From: CAKZSU01 sp044223895
Lineage (GTDB): Bacteria > Patescibacteriota > Microgenomatia > UBA10105 > UBA927
Direction: 5' to 3'
DNA length: 13,441 nt
NCBI GenBank assembly: GCA_044223895.1
Contig: JBGALL010000051.1
Span: 1 to 13,441 of the forward strand
The notes beneath the pieces are model-generated. The model was not told the DNA's origin. It did not search any database and worked only from the letters and a program-made list of their open reading frames with translations. Below are positions 1-6,215 of this stretch, piece after piece (positions within the stretch are counted from its first letter, which is position 1; each line of letters starts with the position of its first letter). The position numbers and the translations under genes were made by a program.

Positions 1-3
1 TAG

Positions 4-408
4 TCAATTGGCGAAAAAGTCTTTTATGAGTCGGAAAAAATTGCGGAAGTCAGTGATTATAGATGTCTCCATAGGAGGAACAGATTGGAATGGCTTAAAA
101 ATTTCAGGATCGTTCAGACTCTCAAGAAATCTGAAAAGGAGAATTCCCATACCATAGCCAATCAACGTATTCCCAAACACTGCCTCTAACAAAGACACAA
201 TCATCTCAAACTCAATAATCCCAACAAACAACAAACATCCGCCAGTGGCAACCATTAATACACCCAAAGACACAGAGTTCAGCTCGTACCAATTTTTTTC
301 TGACTTCAACAGGGAATTACGATAAGACGCTACAGTCCCAGTCCCAATTGAAATAAAAAATGAAAGGCTTGAGGCTAACAAAAACAGAGCCGCCCGCAAT
401 TCAACCAT
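4..408 (-). CDS. small three-helix membrane protein, unknown function
   Basis: I do not recognise a family for this 134-residue protein. Three hydrophobic stretches, at about residues 6-28, 44-66 and 70-95, look like membrane helices. The loop between the first two is polar (about 29-43). A roughly 35-residue, probably cytoplasmic tail follows, with a Pro-rich stretch (about 101-112) and an aromatic, basic end. There is no cleavable signal peptide with a clear AxA site. The ATG start is well supported: AAAAGGA (416-422, read on the minus strand) lies 7 bases upstream and a TATAAT box lies further up. The gene is complete and ends in TGA. It is divergent from the 286-residue gene on the plus strand, with about 90 bases between them. 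The protein is probably an inner-membrane protein; any role would be a guess. Confidence 0.7.
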   Translation of the reverse strand: MVELRAALFLLASSLSFFISIGTGTVASYRNSLLKSEKNWYELNSVSLGVLMVATGGCLLFVGIIEFEMIVSLLEAVFGNTLIGYGMGILLFRFLESLNDPEIFKPFQSVPPMETSIITDFRNFFRLIKDFFAN

Positions 409-415
409 GATCAGA

Positions 416-422
416 TCCTTTT
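416..422 (-). promoter_or_regulatory. Shine-Dalgarno sequence for the 134-residue membrane protein
   Basis: Read on the minus strand this is AAAAGGA, placed 7 bases before the ATG at 408. It is one of the few clear ribosome binding sites in the window and supports that start. Its presence contrasts with the nearby genes that appear leaderless. Confidence 0.55.
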
Positions 423-441
423 ACTCTTTTCCAATCTTTCA

Positions 442-447
442 ATTATA
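442..447 (-). promoter_or_regulatory. candidate -10 box (TATAAT) for the small membrane protein
   Basis: A perfect TATAAT on the minus strand would start transcription near 435. That gives a leader of about 27 bases, enough to include the Shine-Dalgarno sequence at 416-422. I see no good -35 hexamer at 16-18 bases (GTGAAA lies at 17), so the call rests on the -10 box and its position. Confidence 0.4.
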
Positions 448-472
448 TCTCATAGTACGTAGATTTTCACTC

Positions 473-489
473 AAGTATCCTTTATACTT
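473..489. repeat. 6-bp inverted repeat overlapping a promoter
   Basis: AAGTAT at 473-478 and ATACTT at 484-489 are exact reverse complements separated by CCTTT. The right arm overlaps the candidate -10 box TATACT (483-488) of the 286-residue gene. It could be an operator, or chance in AT-rich DNA. Confidence 0.3.
483..488 (+). promoter_or_regulatory. candidate -10 box (TATACT) for the 286-residue gene
   Basis: TATACT lies 11 bases before the ATG at 500, and no Shine-Dalgarno sequence precedes that ATG. Transcription would start around 495, giving a leader of only a few bases. No convincing -35 element is visible. The case rests on the same arrangement recurring at other first genes in the window. 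Confidence 0.3.
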
Positions 490-499
490 CAACCTGTAA

Positions 500-1360
500 A
501 TGAAAGAACATCATAGAAAGCCAGTAGAAACACCTTTTCACCTGGATAAAATTCTCGAGACACCGAGGAAAACACATGGGGATCCTCGTTACTACATGAA
601 TCTTGCGTTCAAAGAGTTAATGTTACGTATGGATTCTCCTGAAGAAGCAGAACGTATCTACTCGTTAGCTGATTTCATCAATGAATATCCCGAAAACATC
701 ATCCCCGATATGTCTCATCAAAGGAATACGGGTATCATACGATTGGGAATTTCCTTGGACGCTGAAGATTACACCACTCCCGAACCAGTACTCCTGTATA
801 AGCCATCATTAATCGGCAAAATACCTACGGAACATTTAGCGTATGAATTATATAGAGAAGCTTTTATGTTAGAAGCCTACGAAGGGGATTACTTTACCAT
901 GAGACTATCAGAAATTACTCGGAATGCCATACTTGTGCAAAAACAATTTATCTGGAGATGGGGGAAACATGCCCAATATCAAACGATCTTAAATCCAGTA
1001 GTGACTGATCCCGATACTGTTGTTCGTTCGCTACTACAGAAACGCTTTTCCTTTGACTTCAGTCTGAGTGATTTGAAAAATGTTATTACACAATTAGCAC
1101 CTTCTGAGCATCATAACGACCCATATCTTCCCAGCTCAGGAGTATATGCCTATCTTTTCTCACTCTGGGAACAATGTCATAACAATTCGGAAATCTTTGT
1201 GGGATTTCGAGAATATATCCAACTACAGATGTCTCATCTGCCATATTATAACCCGCACGTTCCAACTTCAGAGAAATTCTATTATCTCAACGCCCATAAT
1301 GCCTTGTGGACCCTCGTATCACGGGTAAATAAACCAAAAAAAAGAATCATCATTCACTAA
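500..1360 (+). CDS. hypothetical protein, 286 residues
   Basis: I do not recognise this protein. It is soluble in appearance, with no signal peptide or membrane helix. The N-terminal 75 residues are polar and rich in charged residues and Pro. A mixed helical region rich in aromatic residues follows, including a segment near 115-135 (ELYREAFMLEAYEGDYF) and a Trp-rich stretch near 150-158. It ends in a basic tail (NKPKKRIIIH). There is no nucleotide-binding or metal-binding signature; the His residues do not form HExxH or CxxC-type sites. The ATG has no Shine-Dalgarno sequence, and a TATACT box lies 11 bases upstream. The gene converges on the prolyl oligopeptidase gene and their stop codons overlap (TAA at 1358-1360 against TAG on the other strand at 1357-1359). 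The length of the open frame makes a real gene likely. Confidence 0.75.
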   Translation: MKEHHRKPVETPFHLDKILETPRKTHGDPRYYMNLAFKELMLRMDSPEEAERIYSLADFINEYPENIIPDMSHQRNTGIIRLGISLDAEDYTTPEPVLLYKPSLIGKIPTEHLAYELYREAFMLEAYEGDYFTMRLSEITRNAILVQKQFIWRWGKHAQYQTILNPVVTDPDTVVRSLLQKRFSFDFSLSDLKNVITQLAPSEHHNDPYLPSSGVYAYLFSLWEQCHNNSEIFVGFREYIQLQMSHLPYYNPHVPTSEKFYYLNAHNALWTLVSRVNKPKKRIIIH

Positions 1361-3381
1361 ACAGATTTAATGGTATTTTCGAGAAAGGTGAAGATTTGAG
1401 TGTAACTATCGGTCGCCTGAGTTGCTGATCTCCCTACTCCATGACCAATATTTTTCTTAACTGACAATAGTACTGGATCTACTGAGCTCGTCGCTTCTTG
1501 TAAACGAGCAGCCATCTTATACGATTGAGACGGATCTACTCGACGATCATTCTCTGCTCCCATGATAAATACAGCGGGATAGGAAACATCATCCACGACA
1601 TTATGGAGGGGAGAGATTTTTAAAAGATATTCAAATTCATCTCGATTACCTATATCCCCATATTCATGAATCCAATACGGACCACCAGGCGACTGATGAA
1701 TGTGTACCAAATCGGTAACTGGTACATCTGCTACAACAGCCCCAAACAATTGTGGCCGATCGATCATACTTGCTAAAACAGTTAATCCACCATTACTCCC
1801 GCCCCAGGCAGCCAATTGTTCTGCAGTAGTATACTTATTGTCAATCAAAAACTCCGAAGCAGCAATAAAATCTTGAAAGGTTTTGTGTTTATTTTTTAAG
1901 GTCGCTTGAGCATACCAATCATATCCCAACTCCATCCCTCCACGTAGTGAAGGTATAGCATACGTCCCTCCCCGCTTGACCCAATCCAACAGTCGTGGAG
2001 AATAATAGGGAAACATTGATATACCAAACCCACCATAGCCGTAAATTATCGTAGGACGTGGAGCATCTCCACCATCCTTCGAACGAATTATAAACATCGG
2101 CACGTTGGTCCCATCGGGAGATGAGACAACGACTTGTTCTACCTTGATAGTATTTTCCAGAGGTTCATCAATTCGCATCAATTCACCCGATTTGCCAGTA
2201 ACAAGATCAGTTTCATAGACCGAAGGGGGAATAGTAAACGATTCTAATTGATAGTAGAAATTTGTTGATCGAATATTACCGTCGATTTGTTTTATTTTAG
2301 CGAAAGGCGGCACAGAAATTTCTGTTTGTTTATGATTTGGGTCACGTAAATCCACAAAAACTAATTTTGCAGAAACAGTATCTAATACACTCACAATCAG
2401 TTTATTGTCAGCAAATGTACCCCAATTATCAGGATTTATAAATCTACCTTCTTCTGGTTGATACATACTCTCCCAACCTCCTTGAGAGATATTCTCTAGA
2501 GGAATACGACGGATAGTATCCGAAATAGCATACAAATACCCATCGACAACATCTATTTGAACAGAACCGTCTTGATTAAACACTGTTTCAAACATATTTG
2601 TATGGGGCACTTCGTTTATAGATTTTACGGCAATATCAAATCCACCCGATAAGTGAAATAACGAGAATATAATCTGGGTTTGATCATGAGATAGCTTTAC
2701 CATTGGCCAGATATTTCCCGGTTCAGTATTTTTATAAATCAGAGTATCTTCTTCAGCAGATTGGCCCAGCGTGTGAAAATAGACATCACGTTTGATCATA
2801 TGCTGAGGATCGGTACTATCTGGATACCGGGTATAGTAAAACCCTGTTTCATTGGGAAGCCAGGCAACAGAAACTTCTAGTGTATTCGGCACCGTTTCCT
2901 CAAGATCCTTCCCAGTCTGAACATCTCTGATTCGCAAGACTGTCTGTTCATTTCCTTGTTGGGCTGTTCCATAGGCGATATACCTGCCATGTGGGGAGAT
3001 ATAATCCTTTATCACCCTATCTTGCTCAAATTCATGAGGATCCAGAGCCCGTTCTTCGGTCATTTCCGCCCGATTCAGAACATACAATACAGGGAACTCA
3101 TCACCACCACTTTTCTTCCATTGAAACACCAAATCTCCTCGTCGTACTGGTAACTGAAACGATCCAACTAACTGTAGCTCTTTCATCCGTTGTTCGATCT
3201 CTGCTAGTGGACCAGATTGAAGAAAGCTATCTGTATATTCATTTTGTAAATCCAACCATCGTTCTCTGAGAGCAGATGGTTGTTCTAACCAAGAAAAAGG
3301 ATCTACTAATTCTACCCCATGAATACGTTCTGGAACGCCAATATCTTTGGGAGTTAATGGTGGTGGGTTTTCTGAAGCCAT
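1357..3381 (-). CDS. prolyl oligopeptidase family serine peptidase (S9A)
   Basis: This enzyme hydrolyses the peptide bond after proline in short peptides (MEROPS family S9A). The 674-residue length is close to the usual 680-710. The N-terminus carries the family's DPFSWLEQ motif (28-35). A beta-propeller region covers about 70-400, and the alpha/beta hydrolase domain covers about 410-674. The catalytic residues are visible: Ser529 in GGSNGG, Asp612 in AENDRRVDP and His647 in NIGHG. The segment near 446-510 (GYGGFG, SLRGG, then DFIAASEFL) is typical of the family. There is no signal peptide, so it is probably cytoplasmic and may recycle peptides taken up as amino-acid sources. The start is supported by an extended -10 box 5 bases upstream, implying a leaderless mRNA. 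It is divergent from the DNA-damage genes and convergent with the 286-residue gene. The family call is firm; the exact substrate is not known. Confidence 0.95.
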   Translation of the reverse strand: MASENPPPLTPKDIGVPERIHGVELVDPFSWLEQPSALRERWLDLQNEYTDSFLQSGPLAEIEQRMKELQLVGSFQLPVRRGDLVFQWKKSGGDEFPVLYVLNRAEMTEERALDPHEFEQDRVIKDYISPHGRYIAYGTAQQGNEQTVLRIRDVQTGKDLEETVPNTLEVSVAWLPNETGFYYTRYPDSTDPQHMIKRDVYFHTLGQSAEEDTLIYKNTEPGNIWPMVKLSHDQTQIIFSLFHLSGGFDIAVKSINEVPHTNMFETVFNQDGSVQIDVVDGYLYAISDTIRRIPLENISQGGWESMYQPEEGRFINPDNWGTFADNKLIVSVLDTVSAKLVFVDLRDPNHKQTEISVPPFAKIKQIDGNIRSTNFYYQLESFTIPPSVYETDLVTGKSGELMRIDEPLENTIKVEQVVVSSPDGTNVPMFIIRSKDGGDAPRPTIIYGYGGFGISMFPYYSPRLLDWVKRGGTYAIPSLRGGMELGYDWYAQATLKNKHKTFQDFIAASEFLIDNKYTTAEQLAAWGGSNGGLTVLASMIDRPQLFGAVVADVPVTDLVHIHQSPGGPYWIHEYGDIGNRDEFEYLLKISPLHNVVDDVSYPAVFIMGAENDRRVDPSQSYKMAARLQEATSSVDPVLLSVKKNIGHGVGRSATQATDSYTQIFTFLENTIKSV

Positions 3382-3386
3382 GATCT

Positions 3387-3395
3387 ATTATACCA
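3387..3395 (-). promoter_or_regulatory. extended -10 promoter (TGGTATAAT) of the prolyl oligopeptidase gene
   Basis: On the minus strand the sequence reads TGGTATAAT, a perfect extended -10 (TGnTATAAT). The last T lies 5 bases before the ATG at 3381. Start sites usually fall about 7 bases after the -10, so transcription would begin at or next to the A of the ATG. There is no Shine-Dalgarno sequence and no room for one. An extended -10 can work with a weak -35, and none is evident here. Confidence 0.6.
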
Positions 3396-3424
3396 GATTA
3401 TTATCGGTCTTGATCCGTCTATTT

Positions 3425-3453
3425 TTCGGGTTTATTATGAATTTAATTCGGGT
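3425..3453. repeat. pair of TTCGGGT direct repeats in the divergent promoter region
   Basis: TTCGGGT occurs at 3425-3431 and again at 3447-3453, 22 bases apart, roughly two helical turns. Between them lies an 11-base palindrome, GAATT-T-AATTC (3439-3449), that overlaps the second copy. The repeats sit between the prolyl oligopeptidase promoter and the start of the 84-residue gene. They could be binding sites for a regulator of the DNA-damage genes. The sequence matches neither the E. coli nor the Bacillus LexA box. Confidence 0.35.
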
Positions 3454-3458
3454 AATTT

Positions 3459-3464
3459 TATAAA
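3459..3464 (+). promoter_or_regulatory. possible -10 box (TATAAA) of the 84-residue gene and DNA-damage block
   Basis: TATAAA lies 4 bases before the ATG at 3469, which is slightly too close even for a leaderless start. TATTAT at 3433-3438 is an alternative that would give a leader of about 24 bases. Neither has a clear -35. A promoter should lie in this 87-base divergent gap, but I cannot decide which box is used. Confidence 0.3.
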
Positions 3465-3468
3465 AAGT

Positions 3469-3723
3469 ATGAAAATTGATGAATCAATTTCGGTAGATCT
3501 TCTCAGTAATCATCTTAGTCATACCGTATTACCTTGGGCCATTGCCTGGCGAGGGCGTCGTTATAGAATCAATAAAATCGGCATGCATCACAAAATCCGC
3601 GAAGGACGAACCCTCCTCCATATTTTTTCGGTTACCGATGGGACCAGCTACTTCAAACTTCAATTTGATACCGACACCCTCGGATGGAAATTGTTAGAGA
3701 TAGAAGATACATCGTCATCATAA
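3469..3723 (+). CDS. small WRGRRY protein next to a Y-family polymerase
   Basis: This is an 84-residue soluble protein. After a polar N-terminus (1-20) comes a compact, probably beta-rich segment: WAIAWRGRRYRINKI (about 23-37), a basic turn, then alternating hydrophobic strands containing SYFKLQFD and WKLLEI near the end. The pattern, W-x-G-R-R-Y early and a late Trp-hydrophobic strand, resembles my memory of short DUF6504-type proteins found beside translesion polymerases. I cannot confirm that membership. It is 22 bases upstream of the Y-family polymerase on the same strand, so joint transcription is likely. The position suggests a partner or regulator of that polymerase, but this is inference. 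No Shine-Dalgarno sequence precedes the ATG. Confidence 0.65.
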   Translation: MKIDESISVDLLSNHLSHTVLPWAIAWRGRRYRINKIGMHHKIREGRTLLHIFSVTDGTSYFKLQFDTDTLGWKLLEIEDTSSS

Positions 3724-3745
3724 TTAAAAACTGTCATCTTACATT

Positions 3746-5044
3746 ATGCACACTATAACCTCAGAATCATCAGGATTTAATCCAGCACCTCCCACAGTGA
3801 TACTTATGGATATCAACTCCTGTTTTGCGACCATCGAGCAACAAGCCAATCCCTTACTACGAGGAAGACCAGTAATTGTGGGAGCGTATACCACCGATCG
3901 AGGTTTCGTCCTAGCGGCTTCCCGAGAAGCCAAACAAATGGGCATAAAAATGGGAATCACCGTAGGAGATGCCAAACGTATTTGCCCCAATGTAGCAATC
4001 ATCTTTCCTGACTCAGATAAATATCGATTTATCAATAAAAAATTAGAGAAACTTGCCTCTCAATATGCGCTGGATGTTGATGTCAAATCGATAGATGAAA
4101 TGGTATTCTCCCTGACAAACATGCCAGCTCTCCGAGATCGGATACAGACTGGCATGTCAGAGCGTGAAGCCATGATCGATATTGCCAAAGAAATTACACG
4201 ACGAGTAAAAAATGAAATAGGGGACTGGATAACTCTTTCTATCGGTATAGCACCCAATCGCTATCTTGCCAAAATAGGAGCCAGTTATCAGAAACCTGAC
4301 GGATTAACCTGTATAGATAAAGAAAATATTATAGATATTCTCGGATCAATGGATTTAGAAGATCTCTGTGGGATCAAGAAAGGGAATGGAGATCGCTTAC
4401 GGGTCTGGGGAATACGTAGCCCCTTAGATATGTATCATGCAAAGATGAAATTTCTCAAACAAGCTTTTCATTCAATCACCGGATACCATTGGTGGCTACG
4501 ACTCCATGGGTGGGAAGCAGACGATCGAGAATTTGAACGCAAAACTATTGGTCATCAACATGCTCTCAGAAAACCTTTATACCCACGCGATCCTGAACTT
4601 CGACACATCTTATACCAACTAATTGTAAAAATGGGGAGACGATTGCGAACTGACCATCTGACAGCTCAAGGTATTCATGTTTCCTGCTACTACAAAGACT
4701 ATAATGGATGGGGAAAAAGCCAAAAACAACCAGAACGATTATATGCAGATAGTGATTTCTATGATCGTGCAGTGGCAATCCTAGAAGAAGCACCAGAAAG
4801 TCTGATCAGAGTATTATCAGTTAACTGTTTTGATCTAAAAGATAATTTATATATGCAACAAAGTTTATTTGAAGAAGAAGAGAAACGCAGACGAATAACC
4901 CAAGCCCTCGATACTATTGCCGAACGTTGGGGAGAATTTACCGTTGTTCCAGGGAGATTATTAAATATGCAACAAAAAGTGCAAGATCGGGTAGGCTTCG
5001 GTAATAAACATGGAATTGCTTATCACACCAGAGGAGTAATCTAA
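3746..5044 (+). CDS. dinB: Y-family DNA polymerase (DinB/UmuC type)
   Basis: This translesion polymerase copies damaged DNA. The 432 residues follow the family order. The palm and fingers carry the catalytic carboxylates Asp22 (MDINSCFA) and Asp117-Glu118 (KSIDE), and Phe27 is in the steric-gate position. A thumb with a helix-hairpin motif lies near 210-230 (GIKKGNGDRLRVWGI), and a little finger spans roughly 265-360. QQSLF (371-375) matches the QxxLF-type beta-clamp binding motif. The roughly 55 residues after it resemble the UmuC tail, so the protein is DinB-like in its core and UmuC-like at its end. I use dinB loosely. The N-terminus has about 15 more residues before the first strand than usual; GTG or ATG codons at residues 18 and 21 are alternative starts but fit worse. 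The stop is 1 base before the rarA ATG, which suggests translational coupling. No Shine-Dalgarno sequence is seen. Confidence 0.92.
   Translation: MHTITSESSGFNPAPPTVILMDINSCFATIEQQANPLLRGRPVIVGAYTTDRGFVLAASREAKQMGIKMGITVGDAKRICPNVAIIFPDSDKYRFINKKLEKLASQYALDVDVKSIDEMVFSLTNMPALRDRIQTGMSEREAMIDIAKEITRRVKNEIGDWITLSIGIAPNRYLAKIGASYQKPDGLTCIDKENIIDILGSMDLEDLCGIKKGNGDRLRVWGIRSPLDMYHAKMKFLKQAFHSITGYHWWLRLHGWEADDREFERKTIGHQHALRKPLYPRDPELRHILYQLIVKMGRRLRTDHLTAQGIHVSCYYKDYNGWGKSQKQPERLYADSDFYDRAVAILEEAPESLIRVLSVNCFDLKDNLYMQQSLFEEEEKRRRITQALDTIAERWGEFTVVPGRLLNMQQKVQDRVGFGNKHGIAYHTRGVI
5031..5036 (+). promoter_or_regulatory. Shine-Dalgarno sequence for rarA
   Basis: GAGGAG lies 9 bases before the ATG at 5046, inside the last codons of the polymerase gene. 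It is a strong ribosome binding site and shows that the true rarA start is 5046, upstream of the frame break, and not the ATG at 5232. Confidence 0.65.
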
Positions 5045-5045
5045 G

Positions 5046-6215
5046 ATGAATCAACAACCACTCGCCGAACAGATGCGTCCGAAATCCATTGATGAAGTTG
5101 TCGGACAAGAACATTTAGTTGGAGAACATGGTGTTCTCCGTAAACTCATACATTCAAAGTTTCTTCCTTCGATTATTTTTGGGGTCCCCCAGGAGTAGGT
5201 AAGACTACCTTGGCTCATGTGTTAGCGGACAATGTCGATGCTTATTTTGGAATCACGCTCGGCAGTTACCAGTGGACTTGATGACATTCGTAAGGTTGTA
5301 AAAGCTGCCCAAGAACGACTAGATACAGAAAATAAACGAACAGTTTTATTCCTCGATGAAATTCACCGTTTTCACAAAGGACAGCAAGATGCACTCTTGC
5401 CACATGTTGAAAAAGGAACAATTATATTGATCGGAGCAACCACAGAAAATCCTTCCTTTGAAGTGAATAACGCGTTGCTATCACGCTCGCGTGTTTTGGT
5501 GTTGAAAGAACTAAATGCCGAACATTTGAATACACTTGTTACACGTGCACTAAATATATTCAACAAAGAGATGTCAAAAAATGTTCAATTATTACTAGTT
5601 GAGTTGTCCAACGGCGATGCACGACAACTCTTAACCATTCTTGAAATATCCTTTCAACTTGCCAAAGATAAAACTATTAGTGCAGGAGATGTTGAAGAGG
5701 CAGCCCAAAAAAAATCACTCAATTATGATGCGAAAGGTGAAGAACATTACAACACGATTTCTGCATTCATCAAAAGTATGAGAGCTTCCAATGTCGATGC
5801 AGCCCTATATTACTTAGCTCGGATGGTAGAAGCAGGTGAAGACCCACTGTTTATCGCTCGACGAATGGTGATCTTTGCTTCTGAAGATATAGGACTAGCA
5901 CAACCAACTGCCTTGGTTGTTGCCAATGCAGTCTTTGATGGTTGTCACAAAGTAGGATATCCAGAAGCCCAAATACTCTTAGCTCACGGGGTAGCCTATC
6001 TCGCTCAGGCAAAAAAAGATCGAAGCGCCTACGAAGCCTATTTCTCGGCTGTTGAAGATGTAAAGAGGTATGGTAATCTCCCGATTCCCTTGAATATTCG
6101 CAATGCTCCAACCAATTTGATGAAAGATTTAGGCTATGGGAAAGGGTATGAAATGTACACCACAGAAAGTTTACTTCCAGAAAAAATTAAGACGAAGAAG
6201 TATTATAAGAAGTGA
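5046..6215 (+). CDS. rarA: RarA/MgsA-type AAA+ ATPase, apparently frameshifted twice
   Basis: RarA acts at stalled replication forks and belongs to the clamp-loader AAA+ group. The first 45 residues (PLAEQMRPKSIDEVVGQEHL, then SIIF) are standard, but the frame hits TAG at 5196-5198. Adding one T to the T run at 5176-5180 moves translation into the frame that reads FWGPPGVGKTTLAHVLA, the Walker A motif. Removing one G at 5249-5250 returns it to the original frame at ESRSAVTSG. With both repairs the protein is 389 residues, with Walker A 47-55, Walker B LFLDEIHRF (Asp104-Glu105), sensor 1 GATTENP (130-136) and the SRSR arginine-finger segment (146-149). The end, NAPTNLMKDLGYGKGYE, is typical, though the tail is shorter than the usual 430-450 residues. 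The remainder reads cleanly, so sequencing error or a very recent lesion is more likely than old decay. As written, no intact Walker A would be made. It overlaps the 379-residue gene by 29 bases tail-to-tail. Confidence 0.88.

Noticed and set aside
2991..3269. Plus-strand reading frame of 92 codons inside the prolyl oligopeptidase gene
   Set aside because: It is antisense to a conserved enzyme, has no ribosome binding site and its translation resembles no protein.
5181..5190. GGGGTCCCCC as a terminator or hairpin
   Set aside because: The loop would be one base and the site lies inside the Walker A coding region. It is mentioned only as a possible cause of sequencing error.
5176..5250. Programmed -1 ribosomal frameshifting in rarA
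   Set aside because: A slip on the T run would give the right residues, but a second, +1, shift 70 bases later would be needed. No known gene of this family uses either.
5232..6215. A separate 327-residue gene starting at the ATG 5232
   Set aside because: It would be an AAA+ ATPase without Walker A. The missing front half is present just upstream in two frames, and a strong GAGGAG site marks the real start at 5046.
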